Assembly: GCF_029265375.1 (NCBI RefSeq)
Contig: NZ_JAJUJJ010000020.1
Location: 1 to 51,662, forward strand
Direction of reading: 5' to 3'
DNA: 51,662 nucleotides
From: Nesterenkonia sp.
Lineage (GTDB): Bacteria > Actinomycetota > Actinomycetes > Actinomycetales > Micrococcaceae
Shown here: in pieces, positions 8,724 to 17,528 of the stretch
How the letters are laid out: each line of letters begins with the position of its first letter
How positions within the stretch are numbered: the first letter of the stretch is position 1
The notes under the pieces: generated by a model
The model's database searches: none
The model's input: only the letters and a program-made list of their open reading frames with translations
What the model was told of the DNA's origin: nothing
Translations under genes and position numbers: made by a program

Positions 8724-8804
8724 ATGCAGGGCGGCGGAATCTACATCGGCGGTGGAGTACTTACCATCATCGCCATCATCATCATCGTGGTCTGGCTTCT
8801 CTGA
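8724..8804 (+). CDS. 26-residue hydrophobic membrane miniprotein
   Basis: The reading frame encodes MQGGGIYIGGG followed by VLTIIAIIIIVVWLL and a TGA. It is one transmembrane helix with a Gly-rich head. The start follows an excellent AAGGAG site at the usual spacing, which strongly supports translation. The 3' end overlaps the end of the convergent dehydrogenase gene by 23 bases. Tiny Gly-Gly-Gly-headed hydrophobic proteins are seen in other actinobacteria, but I know of no function for them. It could be a membrane-active or transporter-modulating peptide; that is inference only. Confidence 0.6.
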   Translation: MQGGGIYIGGGVLTIIAIIIIVVWLL

Positions 8805-10323
8805 GAAGCTCGCCCAGCAGAGCCCTGGCACCCTGTTCACGCAGGGTGACCAGGGCTTTTGCGTAGGGCTCGGTGAAGGCGGGCCGCTCGGCCAGATCCC
8901 CGAAGAGTTCACGGTCACGCAGGAACGCCAGGACGTCCTCCTCGTGCTTCGCCGCGGCCGCCATCACTCGCTCCCGCAGACGATCCACCACCGGCCACTG
9001 CTCGCCGTTCTCCCCGGTTCCTTCGGCGTACCGCGCCCAGGAGGCGACAATGGCGGCCGAGACGCTCACATCCCGACCGGCGGCCAGATTCTCGCGGATG
9101 ACCGGCACCAGCCAGGTGGGGATCCGGTCACTGGACTCGGCCGCAAGTCGGGCCAGGGTGTCACGGACATGGGCATTGCCGAAGCGCTCCATCAGCTGGT
9201 CCTTATAGGATTCCAGGTCCACGCCCGGGACCTCGGGGACCGTGGGCGTTCCCTCCTTGTCCATGTAGAGGCGGCGGGTGAACTGGGCCAGCTGCTCGTC
9301 CGCCACTGCCTCATGGGCGTAGGTGTGGCCCAGCAGCAGCCCCAGATATGCGATGGCCTGATGGCTGCAGTTCAGCAGCCGGAGCTTCATCAGCTCATAG
9401 GGCTCGATCTCGGCGACCAGCTGCGCCCCGGCCTCCTCGAAGGCCGGCCGGCCGGCCGGGAAATCGTCCTCGATCACCCACTGCAGGAAATCCTCGCAGA
9501 CCACCGGCCAGGCGTCGTCGATCCCGTAGCCCTCACGGACCATCGCCCGGTCCTCCTCGGCGGTCACCGGCGTGATGCGGTCGACCATGGTGTTGGGGAA
9601 CGCCACCGAGTCGCGGATCCAGTCGGCCATCGGTTCGGCATGTGCGCTCCGGTCCTTGATCCGGGCATAGGCCAGCAGCATCCGCTTGGCCAGTTCTCCG
9701 TTGCCTCGCACATTGTCGCAGGAGAGCACGGTGAACGGCGCTGTGCCGGCGGCCCGACGGCGGCGCAGGGCTTCGACGAGGAAGCCGAACATCGTCCTCG
9801 GGGTCTCCCCTGCGGCAAAGTCTGCGGCCAGGTCGGCAGCGACGGCGGGGGTCTCCGCCTGGAACTCCCCGGTGGAGGGATTGTAGTTGTACCCCCCCTC
9901 GGTGACCGTGAGCGAGACGATGCGCACCTCAGGGGCGGTCAGCCTGGCGAGCACCGCCTCCGGGTCCTCGGGGGCATAGAGATATTCGGCGATGGACCCG
10001 ATGATGCGCGCCTCCCGCGATCCGTCGGCGGAAGTCGAGACCAAGGTGTAGAGACCGTCCTGGGGGACCAGCGCGTCCCGCATGGTGATGTCACCGGGCA
10101 TCAGCCCCACACCGCAGACCGCCCAGTCCGGGGAATGCCCGGCGTTGAACAGGCGATCCAGATAGAGCGCCTGATGCGCACGATGGAAGCCCCCGACACC
10201 GAAGTGCACGATGCCCACGCGTCGGGAGGCCAGGTCATAGCCGGGCACGCTCACCTCGGCAGCCTGGTGCGCTCGGGCGGTCAGATGGCCGAGGGTGGCA
10301 CTGCTCAACGTGATCATGTGCAC
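8782..10323 (-). CDS. mannitol dehydrogenase family polyol dehydrogenase
   Basis: A 513-residue long-chain polyol dehydrogenase, probably oxidising D-mannitol or a related hexitol/pentitol to the ketose with NAD. The N-terminal Rossmann part contains IVHFGVGGFHRAHQALYLD, and the C-terminal catalytic part contains KLRLLNCSHQAIAYLG with the conserved catalytic Lys at about residue 311. Length fits mannitol 2-dehydrogenase (about 490-510). The GTG at 10323 or the ATG two codons later could be the start. It lies after the SorC-type regulator on the same strand, with palindromes in the 67-base gap, and next to a polyol-type importer. The precise substrate cannot be read from the sequence. Confidence 0.88.
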   Translation of the reverse strand: MHMITLSSATLGHLTARAHQAAEVSVPGYDLASRRVGIVHFGVGGFHRAHQALYLDRLFNAGHSPDWAVCGVGLMPGDITMRDALVPQDGLYTLVSTSADGSREARIIGSIAEYLYAPEDPEAVLARLTAPEVRIVSLTVTEGGYNYNPSTGEFQAETPAVAADLAADFAAGETPRTMFGFLVEALRRRRAAGTAPFTVLSCDNVRGNGELAKRMLLAYARIKDRSAHAEPMADWIRDSVAFPNTMVDRITPVTAEEDRAMVREGYGIDDAWPVVCEDFLQWVIEDDFPAGRPAFEEAGAQLVAEIEPYELMKLRLLNCSHQAIAYLGLLLGHTYAHEAVADEQLAQFTRRLYMDKEGTPTVPEVPGVDLESYKDQLMERFGNAHVRDTLARLAAESSDRIPTWLVPVIRENLAAGRDVSVSAAIVASWARYAEGTGENGEQWPVVDRLRERVMAAAAKHEEDVLAFLRDRELFGDLAERPAFTEPYAKALVTLREQGARALLGELLREARPR

Positions 10324-10330
10324 ATGCTAC

Positions 10331-10373
10331 CAACTATGAACTCAGATGAGCATAGTTGTTAGCTCAGCTGAGC
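10331..10373. promoter_or_regulatory. palindromic operator region before the dehydrogenase
   Basis: CAACTATG (10331-10338) and CATAGTTG (10351-10358) form an inverted repeat with a 12-base spacer. Immediately after is the perfect 12-bp palindrome GCTCAGCTGAGC (10362-10373). The latter shares its TGAGC/GCTCA arms with palindromes in the divergent promoter at 11362-11427, consistent with a common regulator. Confidence 0.55.
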
Positions 10374-10390
10374 GAACTGTGCGCAGCCGA

Positions 10391-11323
10391 TCAGCCCAGG
10401 GCTGCCTCAACCTGACCGGCCAGCTCGGCGGAGAGCACCAGGTCATCGACGAAACCGGCCCGCGCTGCCGCGATCACCGCCTCCGGGTGACCATGGGCCG
10501 GAGCCAGGGCGAGAACCCGGGTGGCGCGCAGTTGCTCGGGCCTGACGCCGATCACCCGGTTCTCCATGCCGGAGCGAGCCACCTCCCCTTCGGCGGTGAC
10601 CAGAATGCCGGAGCACTCAGCCACCACCCCTGCCTCCACCGCCCGCTGCTGCTCCGCGCCGGAAAGCCGCCCCCACAGCGTGGAGGCCCCCTCGCCCCAG
10701 CCGCCGATGGAGACCACCGCAAGGTCCAGCTCGTCGGCCGCCTCCAATGCCGCCCGAACCTCATCCATGGCACGCAGCGAGGCGGCGATCTCCTCGCTGT
10801 CCACGATCAGCGGGGTGGGCAGGGGCCACACCTGTCCGCCGGCGAACGACCCCAGGGTGTGGATCAGTCCGGTGGAGGCCGCCGTGGAAGTCCCGGGGGC
10901 AGAAAGCGGTCCGACAAGCTGGACCAGATCCACCGCGGGGAGTGCCTTCAGGTGCTCGGGGAGGTGCATAAGGGTGCGCGACCAGGCCACGCCGAGCCGT
11001 GCGCCGTCGTGCAATTTCTGCTGCAACAGACCGGCCGCCTGGCGGGCCAGCGCCGAACGGAGCGTCTCTCCGGTGCGCTGAGCCACCACAGTGACCGAGG
11101 CGATCCCGAGCCGTCGGGCCAGCTCGACCCGTTCAGAACCGGCGTCGAGCGGATTCACGATGCGGATCTGGACGATGCCCTCCTCGCGGGCCTGGTCCAG
11201 CAGGCGCGCCACCTGAAACCGCGAGATGCCGTGGGCCGAAGCGATCTCCACTTTTGAGCGCCCCTGCAGGAAGTGCTCGGCGGCCAGCTCGGCCATCAGC
11301 TGGATTTCACGCTCCTTGGGCAT
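10391..11323 (-). CDS. SorC/DeoR-type sugar-responsive transcriptional regulator
   Basis: A 310-residue SorC-family regulator. An N-terminal helix-turn-helix (about residues 20-45, SKVEIASAHGISRFQVARLL) is followed by a sugar-phosphate-binding domain of the DeoR effector type (about 60-305). The frame is open far upstream, but the ATG at 11323 follows AGGAGG with a 4-base gap and begins the typical N-terminus MPKEREIQLMAELA. It sits between the dehydrogenase gene and the divergent importer genes. Palindromes occur on both sides, so it probably controls the whole polyol unit in response to a polyol or its phosphorylated product. Confidence 0.88.
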   Translation of the reverse strand: MPKEREIQLMAELAAEHFLQGRSKVEIASAHGISRFQVARLLDQAREEGIVQIRIVNPLDAGSERVELARRLGIASVTVVAQRTGETLRSALARQAAGLLQQKLHDGARLGVAWSRTLMHLPEHLKALPAVDLVQLVGPLSAPGTSTAASTGLIHTLGSFAGGQVWPLPTPLIVDSEEIAASLRAMDEVRAALEAADELDLAVVSIGGWGEGASTLWGRLSGAEQQRAVEAGVVAECSGILVTAEGEVARSGMENRVIGVRPEQLRATRVLALAPAHGHPEAVIAAARAGFVDDLVLSAELAGQVEAALG

Positions 11324-11361
11324 TTCGCCTCCTGTTTCCGACCCGCGGGGACACCAGACCT

Positions 11362-11427
11362 TGCTCATTCGAGCATATATGACTAGAGTCACACAACAGT
11401 TGAGCACAAGCAGGCTCACATATGAGC
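11362..11427. promoter_or_regulatory. divergent promoter/operator region, regulator and importer
   Basis: Two palindromes lie in the 168-base divergent gap: TGCTC-N4-GAGCA (11362-11375) and GCTCA-N4-TGAGC (11414-11427). The 9-mer ATGAGCAYA occurs at 11422 and also at 10346 in front of the dehydrogenase gene. They are likely sites for the adjacent SorC-type regulator. Confidence 0.5.
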
Positions 11428-11491
11428 ACACTATGAGGTACAGATCACCGAGCGCGGCACAGGCGCCGCACCGACCAGGACGGACCACACT

Positions 11492-12871
11492 ATGACCGGA
11501 ACCCTCCACCGGCTCAGCCGCCGCAGCCTGCTCGCTGCGGGACTGGGCGCTACAGCCGGGGCCGCCGCCTTCGGGCTCAGCGGCTGCACCACGGGCACCG
11601 GGGCCCGCGGCGGACGCGAGCAGATCGTCGTCGCCATCGTCTCGAACCCGCAGATGCAGGACGCCATCGGGCTCATCGACCACTTCCGCAACGACCACCC
11701 GAACATCGACGTCCGCTTCGTCTCACTCCCGGAGAACGAAGCCCGCGCCAAGATCACCGCCTCGGTGGCTTCCGGCGGAGGGGAGTTCGACGTGGTGATG
11801 ATCTCCAACTACGAGACGCCCATCTGGGCCGCACAGGGCTGGCTGGCCGACCTGGAACCCTATATCGCCGAAACCGATGGCTACCAGGACGACGACATCA
11901 TCCCGACCATCCGTCAGGCGCTCTCGTACCAAGGCCGCCAGCATGCGGTCCCGTTCTACGGCGAGTCCAGCTTCCTGGTCTACCGCCAGGACCTGTTCGA
12001 ACAGGCCGGGCTTCAGATGCCCCAACAGCCCACCTGGGACCAGATCCGCGAGTTCGCCTCGGCCCTGCACAACCCGGCCGAGGGGTTCTCTGGCATCGCG
12101 CTGCGCGGACTGGCCGGCTGGGGCGAGAACCTGGCCCCCATCAACACCGTCATCAACACCTTCGGCGGCCGCTGGTTCTCCCTGGACTGGGAGCCGATGC
12201 TGAACTCGCCGGAGGTCGTGGAGGCGGTGAGCACTTATGTGGACACCGTCCGCAGCTGGGGCCAGCCCGGCGCAGCCACCTCGGGCTACGGGGAATGCAT
12301 GACTCACTTCAACCAGGGCAACACCGCCATGTGGTACGACGCCTCGGCTATGGTCTCCGGCATCGAGGACCCGCGCTCCTCCACCGTGGTGGGCAACACC
12401 AACTACGCATTGGCACCGGTGATGGAGACCGACTACGCCGGCTGGCTCTACGCGTGGTCACTGGCCATCCCGGAAACCTCCCGGCACAAGCAGGCTGCCT
12501 GGGACTTCATCACCTGGATGACCCACCCGGACTATTTCCAGCTGGTGGGCCGCGAGGTTGCCTGGGAAGCACTGCCCCCGGGCTCACGGCTCTCCACCTA
12601 CGAGATCCCGGAGTACGCGGAGATCTCCGGCCACTATGCCGAACCGACGCTGACCTCCATGGAAAACGCCACCCAGGAGAACTGCATGGTGCACGAGGTG
12701 CCCTATGAGGGACTGCAGTTCGTGGCGATACCGGAGTTCCAGGACCTGGGCACCCGGGTGGGGCAGCAGCTCTCGGCAGCGATCGCCGGGCAGCAGACGG
12801 TGCGTGAGGCGCTGGACCAGTCACAACGCTTTGCTGAATCAGTGGCCCGCACCTACGGATGGGAGGGCTGA
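11492..12871 (+). CDS. polyol/sugar ABC transporter substrate-binding lipoprotein
   Basis: A 459-residue family-1 extracellular solute-binding protein. The N-terminus has a twin-arginine motif (SRRSLLAAG) and a lipobox (LSGC, Cys about residue 31), so it is probably a Tat-exported lipoprotein anchored outside the membrane. The mature part has the usual two-lobed pattern with conserved Trp/Tyr/Asn-rich segments for carbohydrate binding. It resembles binding proteins of SmoEFG/MtlEFG polyol importers. The permease gene follows after one base. The neighbouring polyol dehydrogenase and regulator point to mannitol, sorbitol or arabitol as ligand. Confidence 0.87.
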   Translation: MTGTLHRLSRRSLLAAGLGATAGAAAFGLSGCTTGTGARGGREQIVVAIVSNPQMQDAIGLIDHFRNDHPNIDVRFVSLPENEARAKITASVASGGGEFDVVMISNYETPIWAAQGWLADLEPYIAETDGYQDDDIIPTIRQALSYQGRQHAVPFYGESSFLVYRQDLFEQAGLQMPQQPTWDQIREFASALHNPAEGFSGIALRGLAGWGENLAPINTVINTFGGRWFSLDWEPMLNSPEVVEAVSTYVDTVRSWGQPGAATSGYGECMTHFNQGNTAMWYDASAMVSGIEDPRSSTVVGNTNYALAPVMETDYAGWLYAWSLAIPETSRHKQAAWDFITWMTHPDYFQLVGREVAWEALPPGSRLSTYEIPEYAEISGHYAEPTLTSMENATQENCMVHEVPYEGLQFVAIPEFQDLGTRVGQQLSAAIAGQQTVREALDQSQRFAESVARTYGWEG

Positions 12872-12872
12872 G

Positions 12873-13823
12873 ATGACCACCATGACTCGAACGACCCCGG
12901 GGGACACCCGGTCGGCCGAGGAGATCCGCGCACAGCGGGCGGCCGAACGGGCCGAGGGCTGGAGACGGCGGGCACCGCTGCTGCCGGCCCTGATCTTCGT
13001 GATCGTCTGCACCCAGATCCCGTTCCTGCTGACCATCTGGTACTCGTTGCGGTCCCGCAACCTGCTGCGCCCCGAGGGCGAGCAGTTCGTGGGACTGAGC
13101 AACTTCGCCGATATCTTCCTGGACTCCACCTTCCGTACCGCGGCACTGAACTCGGTGATCATCACCTTCGGCTGCGTATTCGTCGCCCTGCTGCTGGGCC
13201 TCGGCCTGGCCCTGCTGCTGGACCGCCCCTTCGCCGGCCGCGGGGTCGTGCGGACCCTGCTGATCACCCCGTTCCTGATCATGCCGGTGGCGGGGGCGAT
13301 GCTGTGGTCGATCTCGATGTTCAACCCCAGTTACGGGCTGGTGAACTGGTTGATCGGTCTGGTGGGCATCAGCCCGGTGGACTGGACCAGCCAGTATCCT
13401 GTGCTCTCCATCGTGATCGCCCTGGTCTGGCAGTGGACGCCGTTCATGATGCTTCTGCTGCTGGCCGGGCTGCAGTCCCAGCAGCGCGATGTGCTGGAGG
13501 CTGCTGCGATGGACGGCGCCACCACCTGGGAGACCTTCCGGTATGTGACCCTGCCGCATCTGCGGTTCTACATCGAGCTCTCTGTGCTGCTGGGCGTGAT
13601 CTACGTGGTCAACACCTTCGACCACATCTACCTGATGACTGCAGGGGGCCCGGGGACCGCGAGCGCGAACCTGCCCTTCTACATCTACCAGCGAGCCTTC
13701 CTCGGCTTCGACATCGGGCAGTCCGCTGCCATGGGCGTGGTCACCGTCATCGCCACCATCATCATCTCCCTGCTGGCCCTGCGGCTGATCTTCCGCGGCC
13801 TGAATGCGAAGGAGCAACAGTGA
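12873..13823 (+). CDS. polyol/sugar ABC transporter permease (MalF/SmoF type)
   Basis: A 316-residue CUT1 permease with about six transmembrane helices. After a charged N-terminal tail (RAQRAAERAEGWRRR) the first helix begins at about residue 34. The EAA loop that contacts the ATPase reads EAAAMDGATTWETFRYVTLP. The start at 12873 lies one base after the binding-protein stop; the frame is open further upstream but homology starts here. It forms the membrane channel with the next permease. No ATPase gene is in the cluster. Confidence 0.9.
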   Translation: MTTMTRTTPGDTRSAEEIRAQRAAERAEGWRRRAPLLPALIFVIVCTQIPFLLTIWYSLRSRNLLRPEGEQFVGLSNFADIFLDSTFRTAALNSVIITFGCVFVALLLGLGLALLLDRPFAGRGVVRTLLITPFLIMPVAGAMLWSISMFNPSYGLVNWLIGLVGISPVDWTSQYPVLSIVIALVWQWTPFMMLLLLAGLQSQQRDVLEAAAMDGATTWETFRYVTLPHLRFYIELSVLLGVIYVVNTFDHIYLMTAGGPGTASANLPFYIYQRAFLGFDIGQSAAMGVVTVIATIIISLLALRLIFRGLNAKEQQ

Positions 13824-13878
13824 GCGAGCAGCTGGGGACCCGACGTAGCCGCGCCAGTGGTAAGGAAGTGAGCGAACG

Positions 13879-14724
13879 ATGAGCACAATCACCGCACAGC
13901 AGGCAGGCACCGGACGCCGCAGCACCGGCACCCTGCTGACGGCCTTCACCTGGGTGGTGGCCCTGGTCTTCTTTGCGCCAGTGGTGTGGATGGTGCTGAC
14001 CAGCTTCAAACACGAGTCGGAGGCGGCGGCCTCCCCGCCGTCGTTCTTCTTCCAGCCCACGCTGGAGCAGTACCGGAACATCTTCACCGCCGATGCCGGG
14101 CCGTACTTCCTGAACTCGGTGATCGCGACGGCGGCCTCCACCCTGCTGGTGCTGGTGCTGGCGGTGCCGGCGGCTTATGCGCTGAGCATCCGCCCGGTGA
14201 AGCGGACTCAGGACGCGCTGTTCTTCTTCATCTCCACCAAGATGCTGCCGATCGTGGCGGTGATCATGCCGATCTACGTGATCGCCGGGCAGATCCGGAT
14301 GCTCGACAACATCCTCACCCTCATCATCCTGTACACGGCGATGAATCTGCCGATCGCGATCTGGATGATGCGATCGTTCTTCCTCGAAGTCCCCGGCGAG
14401 GTGCTGGAAGCGGCCTCGATCGACGGTGCTTCGCTGCTGAAGACCATGCGCAGCGTGCTGATCCCCATGGTCGCCCCCGGTATTGCGGCCACTGCGCTGA
14501 TCTGCGTGATCTTCGCCTGGAACGAGTTCTTCTTCGCGCTGAACCTCACCGCCGCCAATGCGGCGACCGCCCCGATCTATCTGATGAGCACCATGACCTC
14601 TGAGGGGCTTTTCCTGGCACAGCTCTCAGCGGCCTCAGTGCTGGCCTCGCTGCCAGTGGTGCTGGCCGGCTGGTTCGCCCAGAAGCAGCTGGTACGCGGC
14701 CTGTCCATGGGTGCGGTGAAGTAG
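13879..14724 (+). CDS. polyol/sugar ABC transporter permease (MalG/SmoG type)
   Basis: A 281-residue CUT1 permease with about six membrane helices. The N-terminal helix is followed by VWMVLTSFKHESE, typical of MalG-type subunits. The EAA motif reads EAASIDGASLLKTMRSVLIP. It starts 55 bases after the partner permease, with GTAAGGAAG upstream as ribosome-binding site. It ends the operon; the next gene is convergent, and only about 30 bases separate them with no clear terminator. Confidence 0.9.
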   Translation: MSTITAQQAGTGRRSTGTLLTAFTWVVALVFFAPVVWMVLTSFKHESEAAASPPSFFFQPTLEQYRNIFTADAGPYFLNSVIATAASTLLVLVLAVPAAYALSIRPVKRTQDALFFFISTKMLPIVAVIMPIYVIAGQIRMLDNILTLIILYTAMNLPIAIWMMRSFFLEVPGEVLEAASIDGASLLKTMRSVLIPMVAPGIAATALICVIFAWNEFFFALNLTAANAATAPIYLMSTMTSEGLFLAQLSAASVLASLPVVLAGWFAQKQLVRGLSMGAVK

Positions 14725-14753
14725 GCGGCGGAGCGCTCACCCCGGGCACGTGA

Positions 14754-17528
14754 CTATGCGGGCCGCGACAATCCGGCAGCGGGCCGGACCGTGGCCAGGC
14801 GGCGGGCCGGCAGCCAGGCGGCCGCCAGCGCTGCCAGCAGGGTCACCCCCCAGATCAACGCCATCCGCCACCAGGGAATCTGGACGACGATGCTCCAGTC
14901 TTCGACTGCGAGTACCGAACGGACCCCCGCCCAGCCGAAGAGCACACCCAAGCCAGTGCCCAGCAGCAGCGTTACCACGGCCACCAGCAGCGTCTCCATG
15001 CCCACCATGACGGCGACCCCTCGGGCACTCATGCCGTTGGCCCGCAGCAGCGCGACCTCCTTATGCCGCTCCCGCACGGAGAGCGAAAGCGTGTTGGAGA
15101 CCCCGATCAACGCCACCAGTACGCTGGCGCCCAGCAGGGCGATCCCTGCCAGCAGCACCCGATCGACGGTCTGAGCGTAGGCCCCCCGGGAAAGCCCGCC
15201 CTCCAGTGTCAGCGGCTCCCCGGCATAGATGTCGTACCCCTGCTGCAGCAGCTCCTCCTCCAGGGCGAAGAAGTCGGCATAGCCGGCCGACTCGTTCATC
15301 TTCAGCAGCGCACCGGCCTGCCGATCCTCCGGCACCCAGCTCTCCGGCAGCGATGACTCGGGCAGCACCACGGTGTTGTAGGGCACCCAGTCGGCAAGAC
15401 GGACATTGAGCACAGCAGGCTCTCCCAGGCCCTCCGGCGCCAGGGTGATGCTCCTGCCCTGGTCCGGGGCGTCGAGGCCCCCGACGTCGTATCCGGCAAA
15501 GGCATCGGCGTCCTCTCCGGCCACATCTGTGAGCGGACGCTGTGCCGCCGCACCGAAATCCTCCTCGGTGACCACGAGCACCGGAATCCGCCGCGCCTCG
15601 GGGCCCTGCGCGTACAACCCCGCCACCGGGACCACGGCCTCGAGTTGCTCCAGCCCCTGCAGCACCGGCAGCAGCTCATCGTCCGGGAGGACGGCGACCC
15701 CGTCCACCGGATAGTTCTCGGTGAGCCGGTCGTCAAGCAGTCTCTGCGCGGTGGCCGCCCCCACGGTCAGGGTCACCACCAGGGTGACGCCGATCAGCAG
15801 GGCCGCGGAGATCGCGGCAGTTCGGCCGGGAACCTGGCGAGCACTGCGCCCGGCGAGCCTGGAGGGCACTGCGGCGATTCCCGCAGCCGCCAGGGCCTCG
15901 CCCAACACGGCCACTGCCGGCGGGACGACGAGCTTGGCCAGCACGAGGATCCCCAGGAAAGCGACAACGGCGCCCGCCGCGCCGACCAGCGGCAGGGGCA
16001 GGCCGGTGGCGGGGTCGTAGACGTTCAGCTCATAACTGCGCGGGGGCTGGGGCTCCACGACTCCGGTATAGACCACCATCGCCAGTCCCGCCGCACTCAG
16101 CAGCGAGCCGGCCAGCGCTCGTGCCCGGAACCGGCGCCCGTCTCCGCCGTCGGTGAGGTCGAAGGGCCGCAGGGAGGCCATGGGCGGGATTCGCCCGGCG
16201 CGCAGTGCCGGAAGCAGCGCGGAGAGCGCCGCCGTCACCGTGCCCAGGGCCAGCCCGATGAGCACCGCCGGCAGCGAGGGCAGCACCGGGGTCAGGGATT
16301 CCCTGTCGACCAGAGCCAATCCGACCTGCAGCACTTGGGCCAGTGCCCAACCGGCGAAGACTCCGGCCGCCCCGCCGCAGAGCCCCAGCACCGCTCCCTC
16401 GACCACTGTGGCTCGGCGCAGCTGCCCCGGAGTGGCTCCGACGGCGCGGATCAGTGCCATGCTCCGCTGCCTGGATGCGACGATCACGCCGAACGTATTG
16501 GCGATCACCAGCACGGAGACGAACACCGCGAGCGCGCCGAAGCCCAGGGCCACCCAGCGCAGGGTGAGGGTGTCTCCGGGGCGTTCGGCCACCCATTGGT
16601 CCACAACCAGCTGATGAGTGGCGATCCCCATCCCCGCCACCGTGACGATGCCGTGCGGGCCCACGGCACGCAATTCCTCGCCGGCCATACTGCCGGCGGC
16701 AAGAGCGGGAAGCTCCCCGGACGCGAAGAGGCCCTCCACGATCTCGGCGATCTCGCCCTGAGCAGCCAGCTGTGCCGCAGGATCGCCATGGTCCTCGCCG
16801 ACCAGCCGCACGCGGATGCTCTCGGGCAGCGCGGTCGGGGTGAGCCTGTCCAGCCCCTCATCGGTGAGGTAGCCGCCCGGAGCGTCCTGGCCCACGGCGA
16901 TCCCGACCACCCGGTAGTCGATCCGGTCGAGTACTTCAGCGGGCAGCCAGGTGCCGTCCTCCTCGAGCTCCTCATGAACGAGGGTATGGGTGAGATTGTC
17001 GCCTATGCCGTAGCCCCACCACTCCGCGGTCCCTGAGGTGAGCACCAGCTCGTCCTCCGCGGCGGGCATCCGCCCCTGGACGAGCTCCAGCGGTTCGCCG
17101 GGACCGAACGAGCTGACCTCGAGACCGAGGTAGTATTCGCCCTCGGCATCCCAACGGTTGAGGTAGCCGCGGCGCACCGCCTCGGCGCTCTGTACGCTCT
17201 CCAGCTGCTCCACGGCTCGGGCCAGCAGCCGGTCGGCGTGCTGCGGCCGGGGAGACTCCAGCTCCTCGCGGCTGAAATGCCCATCGTTCTCGTCTCAGTC
17301 GATGAGCCATTCGGAGTCGATGACCAGGTCAGCACCGCCGGCCTCTGATTCCGCCTCCTCGGTCACCGTGCGGACCAGGGACTCCACCAGGAGCAGCCCG
17401 GCCACGACGAAGGCTGTGGCGACCGCCACTGCCGCTCCCGCCGCCCAGAGCCTGCGGGCCGAAGAACGCAGATTCGCCCGCAGCAGGGTCATGCTCCTGG
17501 TGCGGACGAATACGGTCGCCCTTGTCAC
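14754..17528 (-). pseudogene. FtsX-type ABC permease interrupted by an in-frame TGA
   Basis: One continuous frame from the GTG at 17528 to the stop at 14754 encodes a large FtsX/MacB-type permease, about 924 codons, broken by a single TGA at 17297-17295. The first 77 residues hold the cytoplasmic start and first membrane helix ([20 protein letters not shown]). The part after the TGA continues with the extracellular domain, a first FtsX domain, a second extracellular domain and a second FtsX domain. Alignment by eye with the neighbouring 910-residue paralogue runs through the stop without loss of frame, and the TGA falls in a variable loop. The start overlaps the upstream permease stop (GTGA). 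It could be a recent nonsense mutation, a sequencing error or a two-piece protein; a GTG at 17213 might restart translation. Confidence 0.75.

Noticed and set aside
11324-11698. N-terminal extension of the SorC-type regulator across the divergent promoter
   Set aside because: It would run through the palindromes and into the binding-protein gene. The ATG at 11323 has AGGAGG and starts a typical SorC N-terminus.
12510-14141. 543-codon minus-strand frame opposite the polyol importer permeases
   Set aside because: It is antisense to two clear permeases and has a His/Gln/Asp-rich composition typical of a shadow frame. No start signal.
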